Both the position numbers and the translations under genes were made by a program. The notes below the pieces were generated by a model. It had not been told where the DNA came from. It was given only the letters and a program-made list of their open reading frames with translations, and ran no database searches. A DNA stretch of 22,386 bases from Podila epigama (lineage: Eukaryota > Mortierellomycota > Mortierellomycetes > Mortierellales > Mortierellaceae), in the NCBI GenBank assembly GCA_015679605.1, contig JAAAVE010000069.1:10707-33092 (forward strand). Direction: 5' to 3'. This document shows, one piece after another, positions 9,831 to 19,646 of this stretch; position 1 is the first letter of the stretch, and each line of letters opens with the position of its first letter.

Positions 9831-9873
9831 AACCGGTTTCCCAGCCTTACCTCAAAAGACCCCCCCCACGTGA

Positions 9874-11664
9874 ATGACTGTTCCTGTCCTTGCCCCATCT
9901 GCCCAGGCCGCAGCCGCCACTGGCGAGCTCAAGTCTGCCGCTTTGCTTCATCTTAATTCTACCAATAACACTACTTTTACCGCCGACGATCTCAATGCTA
10001 CTCAAGCTGCCGCTCCTGAGCAAGTGAACCAGCACCTCCACGATAACGAGGCTGGCTTCAGCAACGATGCCTTCCTCGACACCACCAACGACACCCAGGA
10101 GGCTGGATCGTTCGAGGGCCCTGAAAAGCTCTTGGAAATCTGGTTCGGTCCTGCCCCTTACCTCCTACAAGGTATTCGCAACGTGCCCGAGCAGTACGTC
10201 AAGGAGATCGCGGAGGAGGACATCCTTGGAGGCTCGGATCGCTATGGTCTCCGCATCGTCCCCAAGCCCGTCTGGGACGAGATGCTGGCCATTGTCAAAT
10301 GCAAGGTCCTGAACACGATCCAGAATGACTGCATGGATGCCTACCTTTTGAGCGAGTCCTCGTTCTTTGTCTACCCCCACAAGCTGATCCTCAAGACCTG
10401 TGGTACTACCACTCTCTTGATGGCCCTGCCAAAGATCCTCGAGATTGCCCAGAACTACTGCAGTCTCGAAAAAGTATGGCGCGTGTTCTACTCTCGCAAG
10501 ACGTTCATGTTCCCCGAACGTCAGCTTCACGTTCATCGCGACTGGAAGGATGAGGTTGCATTCCTGGACCGCCACTTTGAGCACGGAGCCGCCTACACTG
10601 TTGGCAAGGTCAATGGAGACCACTGGTGCCTTTATCTGACTGCTCCTCAGGATGATTGCCTCTCCCACATTACCTCGCGCCGCAACAGCGTTTCTTCGGA
10701 TGTGACTGAGGATGTCGTCGAGGCCATGAAGGGTTGTGACGTTGCCCAGGACGAGACCAAGACCCAGGATAACGATCAAGAGAATGTGGTGGTCGTTGGT
10801 GGCCATGAGACCCCTTCTGCCCCCTTGAACATTGTTACCCGTCAATGTCTCTCTGGCAAGGATGCTTCGACCAGTCCGATTTCACCTGTCATGTCGTCCT
10901 CTGCCTCGTCATGCTCGACATCTTCATCGTCTTCTTCGGTGGCCTCTTCGTCGTCTTCCATCTCGATCGCCTCCTCCTCCAGTAGCGCAAGCTACTTGTA
11001 CCCTTCGCACGATCAAACAGTCGAGATCTTGATGACCAACTTGAACCCTGAGGCTATGAAGCGCTTCTACCAGCGTCCCGATGACGTTCCTGGAACTGTG
11101 GGCGGTGTCCGCGTTGATCAGGATACTGGCTTGGCAGGTCTTTTCCCTCAGGCCCAGCTGGACTCGTACCTGTTCACCCCTTGCGGTTATTCAGCCAATG
11201 CCCTGCAGGATGGCAACTATTACACCATTCATGTTACTCCGGAGCCAGTTTGCTCGTATGCTTCTTTCGAGACCAACATCCCTGTCGGTCTTCGCTCGAA
11301 GAGCAGAGGCAGCAAGAACAACCGCTCTGGTTCTGCGTCTGCCAGTGAGGATGGTGAAGCTTCTTCTGAAGAAAAGAAGACTGATGCTGTGAGCACGTCC
11401 ACCTATACTGGACCCGAGACCCTTACAGAGTTGATTGCGAAAGTAGTCGAGATCTTCCAGCCTGGCACCATGAGCGTGACCCTGTTCTCGTCCCATTTGA
11501 CTGAGGATGGTCAAATGGAGACCGAGCGCCAGATGGAGCGCCGCCAGCGCCGTATGATCAAGGCGATGGGTCGCGTTGCAGGCTTTACCCGCACCGATCG
11601 TATCCTCTATGAGTTTGAAGGATGCGATCTTGTCTTTGGCCACTTTGAGCGTCGCTCCAACTAA
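9874..11664 (+). CDS. SPE2: S-adenosylmethionine decarboxylase proenzyme
   Basis: Pyruvoyl enzyme that decarboxylates S-adenosylmethionine to supply aminopropyl groups for spermidine and spermine synthesis; cytosolic. One exon, 596 aa. Motifs in order: substrate-site FEGPEKLLEIWF (80-91); the self-cleavage site LLSES-S, with cut expected between Glu161 and Ser162 so that Ser162 becomes the pyruvoyl group; the catalytic Cys176 in LKTCGTT; FTPCGYS with Ser440 and YTIHVTPEP with His453, the two processing residues; then SYASFETN. The protein is much longer than the human (334 aa) or yeast (396 aa) enzyme. It has a ~78-residue N-terminal extension, a Ser-rich insert (335-373) before the processing Ser/His region, and a charged insert (475-508). 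An in-frame TGA directly precedes the ATG, so no upstream start exists on an unspliced transcript. The start context has T at -3, and two uORFs precede it. Confidence 0.95.
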   Translation: MTVPVLAPSAQAAAATGELKSAALLHLNSTNNTTFTADDLNATQAAAPEQVNQHLHDNEAGFSNDAFLDTTNDTQEAGSFEGPEKLLEIWFGPAPYLLQGIRNVPEQYVKEIAEEDILGGSDRYGLRIVPKPVWDEMLAIVKCKVLNTIQNDCMDAYLLSESSFFVYPHKLILKTCGTTTLLMALPKILEIAQNYCSLEKVWRVFYSRKTFMFPERQLHVHRDWKDEVAFLDRHFEHGAAYTVGKVNGDHWCLYLTAPQDDCLSHITSRRNSVSSDVTEDVVEAMKGCDVAQDETKTQDNDQENVVVVGGHETPSAPLNIVTRQCLSGKDASTSPISPVMSSSASSCSTSSSSSSVASSSSSISIASSSSSASYLYPSHDQTVEILMTNLNPEAMKRFYQRPDDVPGTVGGVRVDQDTGLAGLFPQAQLDSYLFTPCGYSANALQDGNYYTIHVTPEPVCSYASFETNIPVGLRSKSRGSKNNRSGSASASEDGEASSEEKKTDAVSTSTYTGPETLTELIAKVVEIFQPGTMSVTLFSSHLTEDGQMETERQMERRQRRMIKAMGRVAGFTRTDRILYEFEGCDLVFGHFERRSN

Positions 11665-11865
11665 TCGAGAAACAATGACCCGATCTGGGATGCACGCATT
11701 GGTTTCTCCCCTCCCCCCTTTTTTCTTTTGCGGCACTTGCAAGTTTTTATCCTATTTTTTTCACTTTGACTTTTCAATTGCATTTGCCCTATTTTTTCTT
11801 TTCAAGAAACGTGTTGAACAAAAAAATATCAAAACAACAAAAAAAATGGATACCAAAATTTCTTC

Positions 11866-11871
11866 AATAAA
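11866..11871 (+). terminator. SPE2 polyadenylation signal (AATAAA)
   Basis: A canonical AATAAA 201 nt after the SPE2 stop codon, followed within 10-30 nt by a T/GT-rich stretch typical of downstream cleavage elements. It implies a 3' UTR of about 220 nt. Confidence 0.6.
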
Positions 11872-12031
11872 CACGTTGTTTTTCTGTATATTGTTGTTTG
11901 GGATGAATGTTTGATAAGACTGGAGCTGCATACGACATATTGAAGTCGTCTGCATAGAGTGGGAATATACTCTTTGTTGCCGTTGCATGGCGTAGATTGA
12001 GGCAAAGTCATGGAAGACAAAAAGTATGTCG

Positions 12032-12056
12032 TTTTTTTTTTTTTTTTTTTTTTTTT
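12032..12056. repeat. T25 homopolymer
   Basis: Run of 25 T on the plus strand in the convergent spacer, about 80 nt beyond the stop codon of the minus-strand ATG22-like gene. Confidence 0.85.
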
Positions 12057-12138
12057 GCTTTATGAAGGGTATTGATGCTGTATGAAATACATGTACAGTA
12101 CATTATAAATATTAACAATTGGTATCTTATATCTATGC

Positions 12139-14288
12139 CTAGTAAACAATTTCGTGCCCAGTTCTACGACGTGTCTCCTTTTCATCTGCAAATCGACGGG
12201 CTTCGTCTTTACCCTTGTCCATGTTGACAGAGCAGAGGATGAGTACTCCAAGGATCACAAGCGCCATCGGGAACCAGAATGCATGTCGATAGTCACCTGT
12301 CATTGTGTAAATCCATCCTGTCACAAATGGTCCCACCCTATTATCCGTAAACAAGAGAAATAAGAGAGCGAATTTTTTTGTTAGAGAAATATCCATCTCC
12401 ATGAAAAATAAAAGGAAAATAGAACAAGTTGGTAATAAAAAAAACAATCATAACCGCGTACCATGAGGAGCCCTTGTCAGCCAACAAATAGAGCGAGAAC
12501 CATTCGTTCTCGTCACCTTCGGGACACAGTTCTGAGAGCATGACGCGCATACAGCCGTAGAAGGTGCTGATGATAAGGCCAATGTAGGCTGTGACGGCCC
12601 ACCCTTCCCAGGCTTGTCGGAGCCCGAATTGACGTGTCACGTAGGGAGTGATGATGAGGTAGGCCAGCAGCACTCCGTAGAGAAAGAGCACCAAGAGAAT
12701 GACAGCGCGGGTACTCATTTTCCATAACTTGCGGATGCCCAGAAAGAAATACGCGCCCACACAGGCCATGACAGCGAGCATGACCGAGATGATGAGTGAG
12801 TGCGAGTGACTAAAGCCTAGTTCACGGTATAGGATGATAAAAAATATGGCAGGGATGGTGTTGATGCCGTCTGATAGGACGAACCACGCCAACATGAACT
12901 TGAATATCTCGGGAAGTTGGCGAAATGCTGTCAATGTCTTGTATGCTATTTTTTTTTAATGTTTGGTTTTCAATCCAAGATAAACCCAGAAAAGAAGACC
13001 AGTCAGTTCATACACTCATAGTTGGTGTCCTGTCCCCTTCGCTTACACGCCGCCATTTGATTGTTGAACAAGCATTCATAGAAAATGGTACTAGAGTGAA
13101 CTTACTTTTGCCCCAAGAGTACGCTATCCAGTTTTTGCCCTTTGGCATAGGTGGACCAGGGCGAGCATCGAGCCAAGGTGCAATAATGAGCATCCACATG
13201 AACCACCAGGCGCCTGTGAACGCTATAGCGATCTGAAGACTGAGCATGCTTTCATTCATTAACAAGGATATACCAATACAAACGCCATGGATAATGACAG
13301 CTCCCACATTTGCAATGCCGACCGAATACGCCGAAAGGTCATTGATGGCCTGTTCCTCAATCTTTCGCGTCACTTTCTGGCTATCTCCTTGGGCTTGTGA
13401 AGCCAAGACATTTGGATGAACACGGCCGTAGATGGGTAAGTACGAGTGTGAAAAGACGCCACAGATGTTGAAAAATGTCCAGCCAAGGGGTGAAAGTATC
13501 GCAGAGACCCAAAAGAGATGCGGAACTTGTAGGAGAAAGAAACAGAATGCGTTTATGCAACCGAGGGCTGAAAATACAATCAAGAGTGTTTTGCGGTATG
13601 CTATTTCGGAAGGAGAAATGACAATGCGTGAGTTTTCTTTGTTCATCTGTATTGCAAAAATGAGGTTTTGAAGAACAACATTGGAAAAAAGAGGGGGGGT
13701 TGATATGCAAACATGCCCCTCATGTTTGTGATAATGGTTGAAAATACATACGGCCGTGGTCGGCAACTGCCGAGATGCTGAGGGAACAAAAAAAGGACGC
13801 AATGCTCGAAAGCGATGAAATGTAAAGTGAGATGGTACCAGGGTCGAGATAGTGACCAAAGAAAGGCGTGACGCACTTGAAGTGAGGTACTGTTGTGTTG
13901 CAAGGCAACGAAGGGTCTGAAACCTCGACACCAATCCTGGAGGCTGCATCCTGGATGAGCAAAGGTACAATGAGAGAGCCTGCGACCCACCCGTAGCCAC
14001 AGTATGTTGCATTTTGAATGTACTATGGAATGAGATTGGATAGAAGAATGTTAGTTTTAGGCCATTTCTCTATCACACTTTTTCTTCTTTTCTTTTCTTT
14101 CCCCGTCTCATCTATGTCAAGGCCATTCAGCGAAAATAGCGACTGGATACATGTCATACCCATGCCCAGACTTCGGACTTTTTGAGAGGGACTACATCAG
14201 GTTTCTCATTTCTTTCATCGTAGCTGGTCAGATCCACCTCTGAGAGCGAGTAACTATGAGGCGATATCTTGTGGGGCATTCTGGACAT
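12139..14288 (-). CDS. ATG22: Atg22-family vacuolar (MFS-like) transporter, 5 exons
   Basis: Polytopic membrane protein of the Atg22 family, whose yeast member exports amino acids from the vacuole after autophagic breakdown. Exons read as 14288-14160, 14022-13752, 13600-13106, 12945-12462 and 12337-12139, giving 1578 nt and 525 aa. The introns are 137, 151, 160 and 124 nt, all GT-AG and in frame. Family marks are EVWAWYIQNATYCGYGW leading into the first membrane helix, the SAVADHGPYRKTLL loop, FMLAWFVLSDGINTI, DKGSSWVGPFVTG, and about 12 hydrophobic segments. The soluble N-terminus (about 40 residues) and the charged C-terminus suit cytosolic ends. The acceptor of exon 4 is ambiguous: AG at 12946 (used here) or 18 nt further at 12928, both in frame. 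Fungi often have several Atg22-like paralogues, so strict orthology to yeast ATG22 is not shown. Confidence 0.85.
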
Positions 14289-15234
14289 CGCGAGGCAGTG
14301 TGAATGTTGTATAAAATAGTGTGATGTTGATGCTCAAGGATTGTGGGTATATGAGGTATATGATTCTCTAAAGTTATTGTGGGAATACAGGTGAAGGGTG
14401 ACTTTTGAGGGGTTGCCTTGTGGGCGGAAGGGGAAATGGGGTGAAGAAGACGATGAGAAGAGGAAGGTAAAAGAACTAAACGAGTGGAAATGTGTACATG
14501 GGAGGTATGGAGCATTCAACTCTATCTGCGCAAGATGAACGTTCATTCGTGATTTATCTTACAGCCTCCTTTTATATCTTTCGTAATGGCTATTTTCGCC
14601 AATCACCTTGTCAGGTCATGGTCATGGAGGGCGAGCAGTAGGACGTAGATGACCGAACTCCTTACTGTTAACCTTTTTTATTTTGGCTAGTTGGCGGTTG
14701 GCGTTTTGTGCTTTCGTTGATGTATCGATGTATAGTGTTCCAGTCCTTCCTAAGAAAGTACCTCGAATTGAGAGTGTGACGAAGGTCAAAGAAATAGTCA
14801 GTAACAACGGCCTCTGACCTCTACCTTGTCTACGTGTCAGAGCGACAGTTACAACCACTTTGCTCAAAAGGTCGCCTATCGCCTACCAACACACCGACCC
14901 ACTGACACAATTTTACTCCTTCTCAGGAAGCACAGCATTCTTCTCTTTGAGAGGTTTATGTTTGCGCGTAGTGACATCTTTGGGCAGTGGTGGTGCTCGA
15001 GTTGACGTGTTGCAGGCAAAAGGATATTGACAGAAATAATGGACACGTGCAAATAGACGTGATCAGTGAAATGTTTATCCCTCCACTTCCAAAGAAAAAA
15101 GCGCTTTGGAACCAATAATATGCTGTCACTCGTTCACTTGCTTATCGTGAGTGAATCGTCCTTTTGTTGTCTGTCCATCGAGGTTCATTCAATGTCCATT
15201 TTGATGCCCATTTGATGTCCATTCATATTCCAAA
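14289..15234. promoter_or_regulatory. Divergent spacer/promoter of the ATG22-like gene and ureD
   Basis: 946 bp between two diverging starts. It contains four ACGTG cores on the plus strand (14832, 15005, 15045, 15057), the third inside a perfect CACGTG. Two HGATAR-type sites (the target of fungal nitrogen GATA factors such as AreA) read on the minus strand at TTATCT near 14554 and CTTATC at 15141-15146, the latter about 90 bp before the ureD start. Two minus-strand frames of about 80 codons (14622-14867 and 14876-15115) match nothing and are not called. Regulation by GATA or E-box factors is inferred from motif presence only. Confidence 0.4.
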
Positions 15235-16815
15235 ATGGCATCACAACCTACTGCTGCACATCCGCTTCCACCTCGAGTGGTCGCCACTGGTAGTTCCACC
15301 TCTGCCATCGTCTCTCAAAACTATCTCCGCGCCACGGCCCGCTCAAAGACAAGCTTGACCCAGATCGACAGCCTGAGGGCATCTTACCCGCTCAAACTCC
15401 TTTCCCCAGCCTCGGCCAACACCTCCACCACCCGTCTCCCCACCCACCTTGTCAGCAGTAACAATTCTCAGGATAATAATGCAGTGACTCAGCCACTACC
15501 ACCACCACCAAGGATCGTCTATCTAATTACCTATGGAGGGGGGCTTCTCGCAGATGATCACCCTGATCTTAAATTTGTCCTGACTCGCCATGCCAAATTA
15601 CTAATCCTCGGTCAAGGAAATACAAAGATTTACAAGGCTCCTAGCCCTGTCCACCCACCTGCATCACAGACCCTACACAGCACCGTCGCACCCGGAGCTG
15701 TGTTCTTGTTCCTCGGACCCGCTGTTGTCGCCTGTGAAGATTCTAGCGTCTTTTTGCGCCACGAGATTGTCCTACAAGCACAACGCAGCAGACACCAGGA
15801 TGCAGTATTGCAACAACATGCACAGAGGAACAATGACACGGATCCTTCAGATGAGTTGCCAAATTGTGTTGTCCTGGACTGGATCACAGGCGGTCGAGGT
15901 GAAAACGAGCGATGGCTGGGACGTCGTTCTGAATGGAGACTTATCGTCCGCTGGTCCGAACTGGATCCTTCCTCAACAGTGGCTGATTCACCCTCGCATA
16001 CGACACCAACTTTTTCAGATCGTCAAGATTCGCACCCATCCCCACCGCACGAACAACAACAGGAACCACAAAAAGTCGAAGAAGTGGACGAAGAAGAAGA
16101 AGAAGAAGAAGAAGAAGAGTTTGTAGATGAAGAGGATCCTCGGGATGTGGCAGATCGCCTTGCAGGAGGTCCAGTGGTCTTTCGCGATGGGTTCCTGATA
16201 GAACACAACCCATCCATGCCTCGCAGGTCGACGGCAACTGTTGCAAAGTCAGAAGAAATGACATCGACAGCTCCTAATCAAGCAGATACCTCTTCACCGC
16301 AACCCAAAATGACCTCCTATGCACCGTCTCTCTATCCACACTCTACCATCGGATCGCTTTTCATCATGGGTCCCAAAACAGAGCGACTTCAGCGCTCAAT
16401 CATGCGTCGGTTCGAAAAGATTACGATATACCCTGGTCAGACGCCAGAGCAGCGCACTGATTATCCTGTTCTATGGAGTGCAACTGTTGTTCAGATCCCC
16501 CGACCTACAGTCCCTTATGCAACGTCAGCGACTGAAGCATCTCGGTCAACATCCAGGCGGAAACGAACCATGATGAATGCAATGGTGGTCAAGATGGCGT
16601 CTCAAGGCACTGAGCAGATGCAAGATTTTATAAAGTCGCTCTTTGAAGAGAGTCTGGGGAATCAAGGCAATAATCTCATGGATGACGATGATGATGACGA
16701 CGATGCAGTGGCAAGAAAGAAGAGAGAAAAGGAGGCGTCGTACAAGGAAGAAGGACTGTCTGTCATAGACGAACTATTTGGTGGACGAGCCGTCTGGGAA
16801 CGTGCTTTTAGATAG
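15235..16815 (+). CDS. ureD: Urease accessory protein UreD
   Basis: Scaffold of the UreD-UreF-UreG complex that inserts nickel into apo-urease; cytosolic. One exon, 526 aa. UreD marks: SLRASYPLKLLSP (46-58), VYLITYGGGLLADD (95-108), LLILGQGNTKIYKAPSP (122-138), QTLHSTVAPGAVFLFLGPAV (145-164), a CVVLDWITGGRGENERW block (211-227), FIMGPKTERLQ downstream, and the C-terminal VIDELFGGRAVWERAFR. The family is usually about 270-350 aa. The extra length comes from a Ser/Thr-rich N-terminus and a variable middle section (about 250-355) with a run of nearly pure Glu (282-300), plus a second acidic Asp run near the C-terminus. No urease or other accessory gene is in the window, which is normal for fungi. 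The ATG at 15235 is the first Met and is followed by a Ser/Pro-rich leader before the conserved region. Confidence 0.9.
   Translation: MASQPTAAHPLPPRVVATGSSTSAIVSQNYLRATARSKTSLTQIDSLRASYPLKLLSPASANTSTTRLPTHLVSSNNSQDNNAVTQPLPPPPRIVYLITYGGGLLADDHPDLKFVLTRHAKLLILGQGNTKIYKAPSPVHPPASQTLHSTVAPGAVFLFLGPAVVACEDSSVFLRHEIVLQAQRSRHQDAVLQQHAQRNNDTDPSDELPNCVVLDWITGGRGENERWLGRRSEWRLIVRWSELDPSSTVADSPSHTTPTFSDRQDSHPSPPHEQQQEPQKVEEVDEEEEEEEEEEFVDEEDPRDVADRLAGGPVVFRDGFLIEHNPSMPRRSTATVAKSEEMTSTAPNQADTSSPQPKMTSYAPSLYPHSTIGSLFIMGPKTERLQRSIMRRFEKITIYPGQTPEQRTDYPVLWSATVVQIPRPTVPYATSATEASRSTSRRKRTMMNAMVVKMASQGTEQMQDFIKSLFEESLGNQGNNLMDDDDDDDDAVARKKREKEASYKEEGLSVIDELFGGRAVWERAFR
16090..16119 (+). repeat. GAA trinucleotide repeat coding for poly-Glu in UreD
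   Basis: About ten GAA units in frame, giving the Glu run of the UreD insert. Its length is likely to vary between strains because the units are identical at the codon level. Confidence 0.85.
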
Positions 16816-16939
16816 ACTATATGTATTAAAAATCAATTTTGTAACTTTTTGTTTTGGGATGTTATTGGACATATTGGCATTGTTGATACTGACATTACAC
16901 AAGAGTAGAAAAAGATGGAGGCTTCCTTGTTCATGTTGC

Positions 16940-16945
16940 TTTATT
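16940..16945 (-). terminator. MIC10 polyadenylation signal (AATAAA, minus strand)
   Basis: TTTATT on the plus strand, read as AATAAA on the minus strand, 15 nt beyond the MIC10 stop codon. The ureD stop lies only 144 bp from the MIC10 stop, so the two transcripts probably overlap at their 3' ends. Confidence 0.55.
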
Positions 16946-16959
16946 TAGGTCATCTCTGT

Positions 16960-17505
16960 TTAGTTCTTCTCCTGGGTCTTCTTGGCAACGGGGACCAAGG
17001 TGGGGTTAAAGTTGCGCTCGCATTGTGAAATGGCATATCCCAAGCCAAGACCAGTGGATACGGAAATAGGCCATGAGCGCTCTACCATAATGCGTAAAAG
17101 AAATGTTGTGGTTAGAATATCCAGTCGCGGAAACAAAGGGATTTTGAGCGGGAGAACAGTTTTTTAAGAAAGGACATAAAATAAACACAATGTCGCGACT
17201 TACTCTTGAACAAGAGGGCAGAGGCAACAATACCGACACTGAGACCGATGCCAGACTTGACAATCACGTTGGAGATGCACTCATCCCACTAGAACAAAAA
17301 AAAACATTAACGGCATATGAAGTTTTTTTTAGTTGTCATGGTTACGCATCTGATCTGCACGAGGTGAACACTCCATTTTGTTGTCTTTTGACGGAAATTG
17401 TCATCAACTTGAATCCAACATGCGAATAAAAACAAAAGATGGAAGTAGAAAGGCTACCTTGCGGTTAAGGATGTCTTCGCTAGGGACTTTGGTGTTGGCA
17501 GACAT
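16960..17505 (-). CDS. MIC10: MICOS subunit Mic10 (MINOS1 family), 3 exons
   Basis: Small mitochondrial inner-membrane protein whose oligomers bend the membrane at crista junctions. Exons read as 17505-17458, 17288-17204 and 17081-16960, giving 255 nt and 84 aa. The introns are 169 and 122 nt; the first donor (GTAGCC) is weak. Family marks: SEDILNRKWDECISNVIVK (9-27); a first membrane helix with spaced glycines (G29, G31, G35); a short basic hairpin loop KKRSWP (44-49); a second helix with the GxGxG glycine zipper (G55, G57, G59); and CERNFNP. This fits the two-helix hairpin of the family (about 75-100 aa). The reading frame is broken into pieces of 16, 28 and 40 codons, so the gene is invisible to a simple frame scan. 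The PPR gene ends 177 bp upstream in the same orientation. Confidence 0.93.
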
Positions 17506-17682
17506 GATGAATGTGTGAACAATGTGGTTGATGTTGAAACAATGAAAGATTGACTTCAACTCAACCATGTGTTCCGTCAGATCAAAAATAGCTGCAAGCT
17601 CGGATGTTGCGTTTTTAAGGGGTCGAAGCGCCATCAACAGTGTAATTTGCCACTAAACGCGATATCTCAAAACTTTTTATTT

Positions 17683-19615
17683 TTATTGCCGTTTTGCAGC
17701 CAAAGAACCCTCGGTGGTCTTTGCTCCAAACGCAGCCAAAGGTATCGTGCCTAATCGAACCTTTTCGACTTCTTGGACAAGTTTGTTGAGTTTGGGTACA
17801 TGACTCACAAAGTTTTGCTCCTTCATGATTTCAACAACCCGCTGTGCAGGTTCCCACTGTCGATGCTCCACGCAGGCGCGCAACAGGGCATAGTAGGTCT
17901 CCCATGGTACTCCGTGTCGTCTTCGCATCTCTTGCAGCCAAGTCTCAGCCTTGTCCAACATCACTAGTTGAGAATACCCCGAGACCATGATAGAATATGC
18001 GCCAGCAGACATGCCACCTTTGGCTTTCTCCTTGGCCACTCGAACCATCTCTTCTGCTAGTTCCGGTTGACCAGATCGGAACGCGCCCTGCATCAGCGCG
18101 CCATATGTTTCGATTGATGGTTGATGCCCCGCTGCCTGCATCTCTGCATACAGTTCTTGTGCTCGGGGCATATCCCCATTCCGAGCGTATCCTGCTACCA
18201 AAACAGTATAGGTAACAGTGTTCTTGGCCAAGTCAGTTTTTGACATGAGATCTGCAATCCTCCCACCCGAAGAAGTGTCGCTCTGCCGGAAGAGAATATC
18301 TGCCATCAGAGTGTATGTCTCTGTATCGGGCTCAATTTTGTCTTCCTTCATCTTGTCCATAACTGCCTGCAACCCCTCCAAATCCTTTACTGAGAGTAAT
18401 CCTCCTATCATGATCCGGTAGGTATGCAACGTGATCGACTGGTGCAAATCAGTCCGTGCGGAAAATTGTCGATAGAGTCTCTTGGCCATATCTGGTCGAT
18501 GGGTATAGAAGAGTCCGTTGATCATCAGATTGTACAAGATAGCGTTGGGTCGAAGAGAGTGTGGTGGTCGCTGCATGGTTTCCCAGAGGCGCATGGCTGA
18601 TGTTGGATCATTGGCTCCAATGTATCCTGACAACATGCTGGCAAAGCTATGAGCGTCCGGCTTGAGCCCCGGTGTTGAATTCAAGCACTCCCACACTTCA
18701 CGGGCCACACCAAGACTTCTGGGGTTCTTGCTGAGCGAGGACAAGAGACTGTTGACAATCGAAGTATCGATCGGTTCACCGCCGCCTCCCACAATCCTAG
18801 GGTAAATAGACGCCGCATCATTAAAGCGTCTTGCCTTCAAGAGGCCTGACATAACTGTGGTCCTGGTATAATGGTTGAGACGATAACCGATATCGAGCAC
18901 ATGGTTGACAAGAGCAAAAGCTTCGACTGCCTTTTCCGCGTCAAAGAGATGCGTCAGCAAACTCGTAAACCGTGGTGTGTTTGGTTCACAGTTCTGATCC
19001 TGCAGAATGCGATATATCCCTTTGGCGGTCTGGATTTGCCCTTCTGATAATTGGAGTCCCTTTGTCCACTGAAGAAATTGGGCCATATAATGGGCGATCG
19101 GATTATTTGGTCGACGTATCACCTTCTCCAGTTCTTCAGTGTTTCCCGTCTTGAGATGCATAGCCATTAGCAGCGCCAAGGTTTGCTGGCTCAAGCGTGT
19201 GCTTCCTCGATCAGTCTCGATTGCCTCAAGCACCTTTGGAACCTCGGAAAATTTGCCGCGTTTGATGTGTATGTATATTAACTTGCTGTAAAGTTGCATG
19301 TCGATTTGCAACCCTCGTTTCCGCAAGACTTGCATGATATGATTGATCTTGGTTATTAAATTGTTCGACGGGGGCTGGTTGCGAAGCCATTCCACAAGAT
19401 CAAAGAGTTCCGAGTTTGAAAGGTGCTCCTTTCTGTTGACTTTTTCCTGGTAATATTTCCATTGGTCCGAGGCTGAGGGCTCGCTCTTCGGAGGTGTTGT
19501 AGTTGTCCCTAACAAGCCGTTCTGTAGCGCAGGGGCAATTCTTGTGATAGTATTTGGTTGTATTGTCTGCATTCTAGGGATACTCCATGGGCTAGATGAT
19601 GACGCCGTGGATGTA

Positions 19616-19646
<31 letters not shown>

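Larger units (their letters stand above)
11665..12138. other. Convergent spacer between SPE2 and the ATG22-like gene
   Basis: 3' regions of two genes that face each other. It contains the SPE2 polyadenylation signal and a T25 run at 12032-12056. A TACATGTACAGTACAT palindrome-like element lies at about 12089-12104, close to the 3' end of the minus-strand gene. No gene seen; the short frames here are AT-rich chance frames. Confidence 0.6.

Noticed and set aside
10165-10845. 226-codon minus-strand frame opposite SPE2
   Set aside because: Antisense shadow of the well-supported decarboxylase.
14622-15115. Two minus-strand frames of about 80 codons in the ATG22/ureD spacer
   Set aside because: No family match, no convincing splice link between them, and they cover the presumed divergent promoter.
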